From: Alkalispirillum mobile
GTDB lineage: Bacteria; Pseudomonadota; Gammaproteobacteria; Nitrococcales; Halorhodospiraceae
DNA: 64,000 nucleotides
NCBI RefSeq assembly: GCF_003664325.1
Contig: NZ_RCDA01000001.1
Span: 62,001-126,000 of the forward strand
Direction of reading: 5' to 3'
Under the pieces are notes generated by a model. That model had not been told where the DNA came from and did not search any database. It saw nothing but the letters and a program-made list of their open reading frames with translations. Positions 56,372 through 64,000 of the stretch are shown in pieces (within the stretch, counting starts at the first letter, position 1; every line of letters begins with the position of its first letter). A program made the translations under genes and the position numbers.

Positions 56372-57148
56372 ATGTGCCTGCTGCTGGTGGCCTGGCAGCA
56401 GCACCCACGATGGCCGCTCGTGGTGGCGGCCAACCGGGACGAGTTCCATGCCCGCCCGGCCCGTCGGGCGGAGTGGTGGACCAGCCCCCGAGTACTGGCC
56501 GGTCGCGATGAGCAGGCCGGTGGGACTTGGATGGGGGTCGCCGAAGGGGGGCAGTGGGCCGGTTTGACCAACTACCGGGAGCCCAGCCGGCCCCGGAAAG
56601 GCTGGCGTAGCCGCGGGCGACTGGTCCTCGATGCGCTAGGGCACTCGCCAGAGGATTTCCGCGCCAACCTCGACCCCGACACACTGCAAACCGATTACGA
56701 CGGGTTCAACCTGCTATTTGGTGACCGCCACCACCTCTTTTACGTATCCAACCGGGACCGGCCCCTGCGCCGGTTGGCACCCGGGTTCCACGGGCTCAGT
56801 AACGGCCTGCTCAACGACCCCTGGCCCAAGGTTCATCGGGGCTGCGATGCGCTGCAGCAGGCCCTTCCCGAAGCGTTGGACCATACTATTGATGGGCCCG
56901 AGACCGAGCCGCTTTTTACCCTGCTCCGTGACCGCTGGTGCCCGCCGGACCACGAACTGGTGGACACCGGGGTCAGCCTGGCCTGGGAGCGGCGCCTGGC
57001 ACCAATGTTCATTCGCAGCCCCGAGTATGGGACCCGCTGCTCGACACTCCTGTTGATGGGTGCTGATGGCAGCGTGCACTTCGCCGAGCGGTGGTTCGAT
57101 GCCGGGGGCGAGCCGCAGGGTACCAGGCATTTCCAATTCCGGGCCTGA
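56372..57148 (+). CDS. NRDE family protein (TANGO2-like)
   Basis: A 258-residue cytoplasmic protein of the NRDE/TANGO2 family with Ntn-hydrolase-like fold. It starts MCLLLVAW, with candidate nucleophile C2, and the family motif NRDE at 21-24; ANRDEFHARPARRAEWW in part and GGTWMGV follow. In eukaryotes TANGO2 is linked to haem/lipid handling, but bacterial function is not known. Start codon is 3 bp after bamB, so it is probably cotranscribed. Confidence 0.88.
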   Translation: MCLLLVAWQQHPRWPLVVAANRDEFHARPARRAEWWTSPRVLAGRDEQAGGTWMGVAEGGQWAGLTNYREPSRPRKGWRSRGRLVLDALGHSPEDFRANLDPDTLQTDYDGFNLLFGDRHHLFYVSNRDRPLRRLAPGFHGLSNGLLNDPWPKVHRGCDALQQALPEALDHTIDGPETEPLFTLLRDRWCPPDHELVDTGVSLAWERRLAPMFIRSPEYGTRCSTLLLMGADGSVHFAERWFDAGGEPQGTRHFQFRA

Positions 57149-57278
57149 GTCCTCGCGTTGCAGGCCGACGGGGCCGATGATAGGCTCGGGCCCGTTAACG
57201 GGCTCCGCGGCAGCCGTAGATGGCCAGGGCCGCCTCGGATGGCCGTCCAGGAACAGAATAATTCTTCAAAACCAATAA

Positions 57279-57965
<687 letters not shown>

Positions 57966-58104
57966 GGCGCGACCGGTTGCAGTTGCACTGCCCGGTCAGG
58001 GCGGTGCCGCTCTGGAGCCCCCGTGTCCCAGCCGGCCGACAGGCCAGGCCGGGTGCGGGGGTTCCTGCATTCAACTCCTCGCTCAGTCTACCGGAGGTGA
58101 TTCT

Positions 58105-58404
58105 ATGGCCAGCGAGAACCCGGATCCCCGCAGCCTTCTCAACACCGAGACCGCCCGCATCGGTTGGTCGGAACTGGAGCGCCATTTTGCCAGTGGCGCC
58201 ATGGTCACCGTGGCCCCTGACCTGGACCTGGTGGAAGTAGGCGCGCGCTTTATCGAGGACGACAAGCCGGCGGTCCAGCAGTGGTTGGACAACGACCGTA
58301 TCCGGAGGACCACCGAGGACGAGGCGCGCCGGTGGGCGGCGTCGGATGCAGGCCTCTGGTGCGTGGTAGTGGCCCCCTGGGTACTGGTGCAGGAGCCGCA
58401 GTAA
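58105..58404 (+). CDS. DUF2288 family protein
   Basis: A 99-residue cytoplasmic protein of the DUF2288 family, unknown function. Conserved features seen are LERHFASGAMVTVAPDLDLVEVG (core FASGAMVTVAPDLDL) and the C-terminal WVLVQEPQ. Good ribosome-binding site (GGAGG). It is 139 bp after adk and the intervening gap shows no other gene. Confidence 0.85.
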   Translation: MASENPDPRSLLNTETARIGWSELERHFASGAMVTVAPDLDLVEVGARFIEDDKPAVQQWLDNDRIRRTTEDEARRWAASDAGLWCVVVAPWVLVQEPQ

Positions 58405-58473
58405 GCCCTTGACCGACGCCCGGCCCGCCCCCATGGTTAGTGGATGAACCTTACGGATCGGGAGGGACGCGGC

Positions 58474-59145
58474 ATGACTCAGCCATCGGTCACTGTGGAC
58501 CCGGATAAAGCGGCCCTGCTGGTGGTAGATATGCAACCCGATTTCATGCCCGGCGGCCCGCTGGCTGCGCCGGAGGGTGATGCGTTGGTTCGGCCTGTCT
58601 CGGAGTTGATGGCCAGCGGCCTTTTCCGGCATATCGTGGCCACCCAGGACTGGCATCCGGCCGACCACGTCTCCTTCGCCAGTCAACAACCGGGCCGTAA
58701 GCCTTTCGAGTCCATCGAGTTGTACGGGCAGCCGCAGGTGCTGTGGCCGGACCATTGCGTGCAGGGTACGCCGGGTGCGGCACTGCACCCAGACCTGGAC
58801 TGGCGCCACGCCACCCTGATCCTGCGCAAGGCGACGGACCCCGGGGTCGACTCCTACAGCGCGTTCCGTAGTAACCACGGCCCGGACGGCAGCCGGCCGC
58901 CCACCGGGCTGACCGGGTACCTCCGCGACCACGGGGTCACCCAGGTCTTTCTCTGTGGTCTGGCCCGGGATTACTGCGTGAAGTGGAGCGCCGAGGACGG
59001 CGCCGCGGAGGGGTTCGATTGCCACTTCCTGTGGGACCTCACGCGGGCCGTCGACCCGGCGGCGGATGAGTCGGTCCGCGCGGACCTCTCCACCGCTGGG
59101 GTCTCGCTTATTGAATCCAGACAACTGACGGCGAAAAATGGCTGA
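58474..59145 (+). CDS. pncA: Nicotinamidase
   Basis: A 223-residue cysteine-hydrolase that turns nicotinamide to nicotinate for NAD salvage. Catalytic triad D19 (VVDMQPDF), K119 (LRKATDPG) and C168 (GLARDYCV); metal ligands in QDWHPADH (D59, H61) and WPDHCVQGT (H94). ATG at 58474 follows GGGAGGG; an ATG at 58444 would add 10 residues. It overlaps the next gene by 8 bp. Confidence 0.95.
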   Translation: MTQPSVTVDPDKAALLVVDMQPDFMPGGPLAAPEGDALVRPVSELMASGLFRHIVATQDWHPADHVSFASQQPGRKPFESIELYGQPQVLWPDHCVQGTPGAALHPDLDWRHATLILRKATDPGVDSYSAFRSNHGPDGSRPPTGLTGYLRDHGVTQVFLCGLARDYCVKWSAEDGAAEGFDCHFLWDLTRAVDPAADESVRADLSTAGVSLIESRQLTAKNG

Positions 59146-59671
59146 ACTGATCTATTTTGCCTATGGCTCCAATCTCCACCCCCTGCGCCTGCTGAAGCGG
59201 GTGCCCTCGAGCCGCCCCCTGGGCTGCGCGGTGCTGCCGGACCACGCTCTGCACTTTGATAAAAAGAGCGTGACCGATGGCTCCGGAAAGTGCCGCATCG
59301 GTGCCGAGCCGGATTGCCGGGTGCACGGTGTGCTGTTCTCACTGCGCGCGGACGAACGGCCCTACTTGGATCGGGCCGAAAGCCTGGGCGTGGGGTATTT
59401 CCTGGAGGACGTGCAGGTGCTCAATGCCGCGGGTGAGCAGGTGGAGGCCTTCACCTACGTGGCCAATCCGGAGCGCCTGGACCCGACGGTGCAGCCCTAC
59501 TGCTGGTACCGGGATATCGTCGCCGCCGGCGCCCGTTTCCACGGATTTCCGGCCGATTACGTGCAATCCATCGCTCGGCGGCCGGTCTGGGAAGACCCGG
59601 ACCCGGCACGGCGGGCGCGGCAGCACGAGCTGGTCCGTGACTGCCTCAACTGGCGCCCGGCCGAGGCCTGA
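59138..59671 (+). CDS. Gamma-glutamylcyclotransferase-like (AIG2/BtrG fold) protein
   Basis: A 177-residue cytoplasmic protein with the GGCT fold. FAYGSNL at 7-13 forms the substrate loop and the catalytic acid is E81 (RAESLGVGYF). Related proteins cyclise gamma-glutamyl groups from glutathione or gamma-glutamyl amines to 5-oxoproline. gshA lies elsewhere in the window, so glutathione turnover is plausible but not shown. ATG lies within the pncA end (8-bp overlap). Confidence 0.87.
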   Translation: MAELIYFAYGSNLHPLRLLKRVPSSRPLGCAVLPDHALHFDKKSVTDGSGKCRIGAEPDCRVHGVLFSLRADERPYLDRAESLGVGYFLEDVQVLNAAGEQVEAFTYVANPERLDPTVQPYCWYRDIVAAGARFHGFPADYVQSIARRPVWEDPDPARRARQHELVRDCLNWRPAEA

Positions 59672-59703
59672 GCCCGCTTCCCCGGGAGTGAGGCGCTCCG
59701 CGG

Positions 59704-60567
59704 CTAGCCCCCGCGGGCGAAGGCGCGCCGTGCCCGCCACTCGGCCACGGTCTTGAGCACTAGCGTTACCACAGCGAGCAGGGCTAACAGGGAGGCGGCC
59801 GCGAAGGCGCCGGTGGCGTTGTAATCCTGATAAAGCAACTCAATGTGCAGTGGCAAGGTATTGGTTTCGCCCCGAATATTGCCGCTGACCACCGCCACGG
59901 CGCCGAACTCACCCATGGCCCGGGCGTTGCAAAGGATCACCCCGTAGATCAGCGCCCATTTGATATTGGGCAGAGTGACGTGCCAGAACGTCTGCCACCC
60001 GGACGCGCCCAACACCCGGGCGGCTTCCTCCTCTTCGCTGCCCTGTGCCTGCATGTAGGGGATGAGCTCGCGGGCCACGAAGGGGCTGGTCACGAAGATG
60101 GTTACCATCACCACACCCGCGACCGAGAACATCAGCTGAATGTCGTACTGCCCCAGCCATTGACCGGCCCAACCCTGACCGCCGTAGAGCATCAGGTACA
60201 TCACCCCCGCCACCACCGGCGAGATGGAAAAGGGGATGTCGATAAAGGTCTGCAACACCCGTTTGCCGGGGAAGCGGAAGCGGGTAATGGCCCACGCCGC
60301 TGCCACGCCGAACAGGGTGTTCACCGGTACCGCGATGGCGGCGGCGATCAGTGTGAGCCGGATGGCATGCAACGTGTCCGGGTGCAGCAGGTTCTCGGCA
60401 TAGACCGCCCAGCCCCGACTGAAGGCCTGGGCGAAGACCGCGGCGAAGGGGAGCAGCACTACCAGCACGGTCAGGGCCAGGGCCAGTGCGATCAGCAGTC
60501 TCCCCACCCAGGGGCTGGCGTGTCGCGGCGGGGCGTGCGTTTGCGGCGCTTGATCGGGCAGTGCCAT
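59704..60567 (-). CDS. cysW: Sulfate/thiosulfate ABC transporter permease CysW
   Basis: A 287-residue inner-membrane permease, one of two forming the CysTWA sulfate importer. It has about six helices and the permease signature EAARVLGASGWQTFWHVTLP near the C-terminal third (core EEAARVLGASGWQTF), with the CysW-type GEFGAVAVVSGNIRGETNTL (core FGAVAVVSGNIRG). It is 4 bp downstream of cysT and convergent with the GGCT gene. Confidence 0.95.
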   Translation of the reverse strand: MALPDQAPQTHAPPRHASPWVGRLLIALALALTVLVVLLPFAAVFAQAFSRGWAVYAENLLHPDTLHAIRLTLIAAAIAVPVNTLFGVAAAWAITRFRFPGKRVLQTFIDIPFSISPVVAGVMYLMLYGGQGWAGQWLGQYDIQLMFSVAGVVMVTIFVTSPFVARELIPYMQAQGSEEEEAARVLGASGWQTFWHVTLPNIKWALIYGVILCNARAMGEFGAVAVVSGNIRGETNTLPLHIELLYQDYNATGAFAAASLLALLAVVTLVLKTVAEWRARRAFARGG

Positions 60568-60571
60568 GGCC

Positions 60572-61423
60572 TCAGCCCCTCTGCAGGTACCGCAGGCTCC
60601 GTGCCTGCAGCAGGTTGATGGTCAGCAGCAGGGCCAGGGCGGCCCCCAGAACGACCACCGCGATGGCCGAGGCGGCGGCATAGTCGTACTCCTCCAGCCG
60701 GATCATGATCAATAGGGCGCTGATCTCCGTCTCGTAGGGGATGTTCCCCGCGATAAAGATAATGGCGCCGAACTCACCGAGGCTGCGGGCGAACGACAGG
60801 GCAAAGCCGGCCATCAATGCCGGGAGTAGCAGGGGGAAGATGACCCGCAGGAAGGTATTCACCGGGCCGGCACCCAGGCTCATGGCGGCCTCTTCCAGTT
60901 CCGGTTCCAGGTCCTCCAGCACCGGCTGTACCGAGCGCACGACGAAGGGTGCACTGGTGAAGGCCATGGCGACGACGATGCCCCACCAGGTGTAGGCGAC
61001 TTCGATGCCCAAGGGGGCCAGCCATTGCCCGATCCAGCCGTTGTGCGAAAACAGGGTGGCCAGCGACAGACCGGCCACGGCGGTGGGCAGTGCGAAGGGC
61101 ATATCCACCACCGAGTCGAGCACAGTCCGACCGAAGAAATCGTAGCGGGTCAGCACCCAGGCCAGCAGGAGGCCAAAGAAGCAGTTGAAGAGCGAGGCTA
61201 CCAGGGCCGCTGAAAGCGTCACCCGGTAGGTGGCCAGGGCCCGTTCGCTGGTGACGATCGCCCAGAATGCCGGGCCATCGAGGCTGCTGGCCTGGGCCAG
61301 CAGCGCGGCCAGGGGCAGCAGCATGACCAACGCCACGAAGAGCAGAGTGGTGCCCAGGGTAAGGCCGAACCCGGGTAGGACACGCTTCGCCCGTGGGCGG
61401 ATCAGGGGCAGGCTGACGCTCAT
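60572..61423 (-). CDS. cysT: Sulfate/thiosulfate ABC transporter permease CysT (CysU)
   Basis: A 283-residue inner-membrane permease partner of CysW. Six helices; EEAAMSLGAGPVNTFLRVIFP (core EEAAMSLGAGPVNTF) is the coupling motif and GEFGAIIFIAGNIPYETEI (core FGAIIFIAGNIPYE) distinguishes CysT from CysW. 32 bp after sbp on the minus strand. Confidence 0.95.
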   Translation of the reverse strand: MSVSLPLIRPRAKRVLPGFGLTLGTTLLFVALVMLLPLAALLAQASSLDGPAFWAIVTSERALATYRVTLSAALVASLFNCFFGLLLAWVLTRYDFFGRTVLDSVVDMPFALPTAVAGLSLATLFSHNGWIGQWLAPLGIEVAYTWWGIVVAMAFTSAPFVVRSVQPVLEDLEPELEEAAMSLGAGPVNTFLRVIFPLLLPALMAGFALSFARSLGEFGAIIFIAGNIPYETEISALLIMIRLEEYDYAAASAIAVVVLGAALALLLTINLLQARSLRYLQRG

Positions 61424-61455
61424 GGCCGTTCTCGCGATGGCTCCCGCTGCGCGCC

Positions 61456-62472
61456 TCAGCGGCGGCCCCGGCGACTCTGAAGCTGGTCCATGGTGGCATC
61501 CGAGGCGAAGTGCTCCGCCTGAGCCTCGCGCCAGCTGCCGAAGACGTCTTCCACCCGCACAAGTTCCACCTCGGGGAAGCGGTCCGCATACGCTTTGGCC
61601 ACGTTCTCGTCGCGGACCCGGTAATGGTGCTGTGCCAGGATCTCCTGCCCCGCTGTGCTATAGAGGAACTCTAGGTAATCCTCCGCCAGCTCGCGGCTGT
61701 CGCGACGCGCCACGGTGCGTTCCACCACCGCCACCGGAAACTCCGCCAGCACCGAGAGGCTGGGCACCACCGGTTCGAAGGCGTCCTCGCCATACTCTCC
61801 GCGAATACCGTGCACCTCCGACTCGAAGGTGATCAGTACGTCCCCGAGGCGGCGTTCCACGAAGCTGGTGGTCGCCCCGCGGCCACCGGTATCGAACACG
61901 CGCACGTTGGCGAGCAGGTCGCGCATGAAATCCCGTACCTGCGCCTCATCGCCATCGTACTTGCGCTCCGCCCAGGCCCACGCCGCCAGGTAGGTGTAGC
62001 GGCCATTACCGGAGGTCTTGGGATTGGGGAAGACGATGGAGACATCCTCGCGGGCCAGGTCCCCCCAATCCTCGATGCCCTTGGGATTGCCATCACGGAC
62101 CAGGAAGGCGGGCAGGGAGTAGTGCGGCGAGGCGTTATGGGGGAAGTGCTCGCGCCAGTCCTCACTGACCACACCGCCATCCACCAGGGCCTCCACGTCG
62201 GTGGTCTGGTTAAAGGTCACCACGTCGGCGTTCATGCCTTCGAGGATACTGCGGGCCTGGCGGGACGACCCGCCGTGGGACTGGCGGATGGTCACCGCCT
62301 CACCCCTTTCCGTCTGGTAGTGGTCGAGAAAGGCTTCGTTCACGTCCTGGAACAGCTCCCGTGCGATATCGTACGAGGAGTTCAGCAGCGTCTTCTCCGC
62401 CACGGCCCCGGCGGGCAAGAGCAGTAGCGCACTGAGGAACAGGGTGGTCGTCAGTGGGTGGCGCTGGGTCAT
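61456..62472 (-). CDS. sbp: Periplasmic sulfate-binding protein
   Basis: A 338-residue solute-binding protein. Signal peptide with AVA|E cleavage after residue 25, then mature KTLLNSSYDIAREL typical of Sbp/CysP; HGGSSRQAR and FPNPKTSGNGRYTYLAAW (core NPKTSGNGRYTYLA) bind sulfate. First gene of the leftward sbp-cysT-cysW operon, divergent from cysA. Name sbp is used because the pair Sbp/CysP cannot be told apart from sequence alone. Confidence 0.94.
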   Translation of the reverse strand: MTQRHPLTTTLFLSALLLLPAGAVAEKTLLNSSYDIARELFQDVNEAFLDHYQTERGEAVTIRQSHGGSSRQARSILEGMNADVVTFNQTTDVEALVDGGVVSEDWREHFPHNASPHYSLPAFLVRDGNPKGIEDWGDLAREDVSIVFPNPKTSGNGRYTYLAAWAWAERKYDGDEAQVRDFMRDLLANVRVFDTGGRGATTSFVERRLGDVLITFESEVHGIRGEYGEDAFEPVVPSLSVLAEFPVAVVERTVARRDSRELAEDYLEFLYSTAGQEILAQHHYRVRDENVAKAYADRFPEVELVRVEDVFGSWREAQAEHFASDATMDQLQSRRGRR

Positions 62473-62679
62473 GATGAGGCTCCTTGCTTTTTGGCAATGG
62501 AGGCCACGATAAGCGCCGTTGTTAAGAACGAAAAATAATTTCTAGTCACAGAGAAAGAAGTCAAAAGAATATAGAGCAGGCATTGATATAGCCAAAAAGA
62601 ATCAAAATAGCGAATTTCAATCTTTTACGAGCTTACCCGCGCTGGCTAGTCTGCCGTGAGTAGACAGAAGGAGTGCGCA
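62473..62679. promoter_or_regulatory. AT-rich divergent regulatory region between sbp and cysA
   Basis: A 207-bp intergenic region whose middle (about 62521-62630) is far richer in A/T than the rest of the window. Besides the promoter listed separately, it holds TTGATA at 62583-62588, a -35-like hexamer for cysA with a poor -10 (AAATAG, 62605-62610). The opposed elements overlap, so the two directions may compete. AT-rich sites are typical of CysB activation in sulfur genes, but no CysB site can be called by eye. Confidence 0.5.
62568..62595 (-). promoter_or_regulatory. Promoter for sbp-cysT-cysW
   Basis: On the minus strand, -35 TTGGCT (62590-62595), 16-bp spacer, -10 TATATT (62568-62573). 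Predicted start near 62561, about 90 bases before the sbp ATG. Confidence 0.5.
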
Positions 62680-63792
62680 ATGGGTATTCAGGTCGAACGC
62701 ATCCAGAAGCATTTCGGGCGCTTCCACGCCCTGGACGATATCTCGCTGGACCTGCCAACGGGCCAACTCAGCGCTCTGTTGGGCCCCTCAGGCTCGGGCA
62801 AGACCACGCTGCTGCGCATCATCGCCGGTCTGGAGCACCCAGACAGCGGGCAGGTGCGCCTGGATGGCGAAGACGTCAGCCTCCGCCATGCCAGCCAGCG
62901 CGGCGTGGGGTTCGTCTTTCAGCAGTACGCGCTGTTCCGGCACATGACCGTTTTCGAGAATGTGGCCTTCGGGCTCAAGGTGTTGCCCCGACGGCAGCGC
63001 CCGCGACGGGCGGCGGTCCGGCAACGCGTCATGTCGTTGCTGGAGCTGGTGCAGCTGGAATGGACTGCGGACCGGTACCCGTCCCAACTCTCCGGCGGAC
63101 AGCGTCAGCGCATCGCGCTGGCGCGCGCCCTCGCCACCCATCCCCGGGTTTTACTGCTGGACGAACCCTTCGGCGCCCTGGATGCGCGGGTGCGGGCGGA
63201 GTTGCGGCAGTGGCTTCGACGCTTGCACGAGGAGATCCACGTCAGCACCGTCTTCGTCACCCACGACCAGGAGGAGGCCCTGGAGGTGGCCGACCGCCTG
63301 GTGGTCATGAACCATGGGCGAATAGAGCAGGTCGGCCATGCGGACCGGGTCTACCAGCACCCGGCTACACCCTTTGTTTGCGAATTCATGGGCGAAGCCA
63401 CCCAGCTGGCCGGCCACCTGGAGGGCGGGCGCAGTCGGGTGGGCAGTGTCTCCCTGCCTCCGCCGGCTCGAGCGGCACCGGACGGGGCCCAGGTGCGGGT
63501 TTACGTAAGGCCCCACGAGTGGAAGATCAGCCGGGCCCGACCGGCCGATGACGCCTGGCAAGGGCACCTGCAAAGCCTCGATTTCGTGGGACCGGACGCC
63601 CGCCTGACCATCGCACTGCCGGGGCAACCCGAGGTCGAGGTGGTGCTGGACCGCCAGCAAGTGGCCGCCCTGGGGCTTGAGGGGGGTGAGACGCTCTGGC
63701 TCCGCCCCCACGCCAGCCGGGCCTTCGTAATCCCGGGCGCGGAAGACGTGCAGACCACCGCGCCCGAGAGTCGGGCGCGGGTCGCCGCCTGA
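62680..63792 (+). CDS. cysA: Sulfate/thiosulfate ABC transporter ATP-binding protein CysA
   Basis: A 370-residue ATPase for the CysTW permease. Walker A GPSGSGKT at 35-42, signature LSGGQ at 137-141, Walker B VLLLDEP at 157-163, D-loop GALD and switch H195. A C-terminal TOBE-like domain (about 240-350, [14 protein letters not shown] in part) fits CysA. ATG at 62680 with AGGAG upstream. Unlike the usual single operon, this gene is divergent from sbp-cysT-cysW. Confidence 0.95.
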   Translation: MGIQVERIQKHFGRFHALDDISLDLPTGQLSALLGPSGSGKTTLLRIIAGLEHPDSGQVRLDGEDVSLRHASQRGVGFVFQQYALFRHMTVFENVAFGLKVLPRRQRPRRAAVRQRVMSLLELVQLEWTADRYPSQLSGGQRQRIALARALATHPRVLLLDEPFGALDARVRAELRQWLRRLHEEIHVSTVFVTHDQEEALEVADRLVVMNHGRIEQVGHADRVYQHPATPFVCEFMGEATQLAGHLEGGRSRVGSVSLPPPARAAPDGAQVRVYVRPHEWKISRARPADDAWQGHLQSLDFVGPDARLTIALPGQPEVEVVLDRQQVAALGLEGGETLWLRPHASRAFVIPGAEDVQTTAPESRARVAA

Positions 63793-64000
63793 AGGCGGTC
63801 GGGGCGGAGGAACGCACCTGAAGCGAGCGCGCCTGGCCGTCCGAGGAGAGGCTGTGCGCGCGTATAAAACGATAAAGAATAAACAAAAAGGAAAATTGTA
63901 TTTTTTATAATTTGGATTGGCATCTACGCTTTCAAGCAGAAACCGCGTGATGCCGCGTGCCTTTGATCGAACGATACTCGCCGCGAATAACAACCGATGA
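63793..64000. other. Non-coding end of window, partly AT-rich
   Basis: 208 bp with no gene. Bases about 63860-63915 are very A/T-rich, with a TATAAT at 63906-63911 that could serve a rightward gene outside the window, but no good -35 matches. The flanks are normal GC-rich sequence. An ATG at the very end (63997) cannot be judged. Confidence 0.4.

Noticed and set aside
57190-57203. 14-bp palindrome GCCCGTTAACGGGC before adk as an operator
   Set aside because: Single copy, no regulator or promoter geometry to support it; noted only.

Overview
The window is a dense stretch of high-GC bacterial chromosome with about 60 protein genes, mostly separated by a few bases or overlapping by 4 to 20 bp, and one tRNA. 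Gene content and order are those of a gammaproteobacterium: leuC-leuD-leuB-asd-fimV-truA-trpF, trpB-trpA-accD-folC-dedD-cvpA-purF-metZ, suhB/trmJ-cysE, ndk-rlmN-pilW-rodZ-hisS-yfgM-bamB and queA-tgt-yajC-secD-secF. High GC, strongly acidic proteins and this synteny suggest a Chromatiales/Ectothiorhodospiraceae-like bacterium, perhaps of the halophilic Alkalilimnicola/Halorhodospira kind. That placement is inference. No phage, insertion sequence, CRISPR array or clear genomic island was seen, and no gene looks frameshifted.

Layout. 1-3.0 kb (leftward): an Mla/MCE lipid-transport operon (STAS-MlaE permease, MlaF ATPase, MlaD-like MCE protein, start of a PqiC-like lipoprotein). 3.1-12.6 kb (rightward): an APH-like/P-loop kinase fusion, gshA, a DUF523/DUF1722 protein behind a striking tandem operator-like repeat, an RND efflux pair, a CinA-type molybdopterin-binding-domain protein and a small membrane protein. 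12.7-14.1 kb (leftward): tRNA-Leu(CAA) with a clear promoter, a possible 34-codon ORF, and a YbfB/YjiJ-family MFS gene. 14.2-20.3 kb (rightward): queA, tgt, two tandem yajC genes, secD and secF, ending in a good intrinsic terminator. 20.5-25.9 kb: a CBS-domain gene and prkA-yeaH-spoVR, the stationary-phase kinase cluster, behind a promoter resembling an RpoS -10. 25.9-28.8 kb: a GNAT, aroC and an MFS gene.

28.9-46.5 kb (rightward): amino-acid and purine biosynthesis. leuCDB carries a 43-residue entericidin-like lipoprotein inside it. Then come asd, fimV, a lone EcfT-like membrane protein, truA, trpFBA, accD, folC, dedD, cvpA, purF and metZ. 46.5-59.7 kb: suhB (leftward), then trmJ, cysE, iscA, ndk, rlmN, pilW, rodZ, hisS, yfgM, bamB, an NRDE protein, adk, a DUF2288 protein, pncA and a gamma-glutamylcyclotransferase-like protein. 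Compared with the usual gammaproteobacterial order, iscRSU/hscBA/fdx, ispG and der are missing from their expected slots. 59.7-64 kb: sulfate uptake, with sbp-cysT-cysW leftward and cysA divergent across an AT-rich promoter region.

Most of the window is housekeeping. I did not find a convincing wholly new system. The best leads are the tandem yajC pair, the stripped isc locus that keeps only iscA, the tandem TTGTACAA sites, the terminator placed right against the hisS ribosome-binding site, the lipoprotein gene inside leuCD, the tRNA-short ORF-MFS arrangement, and a possible leader peptide before cysE.
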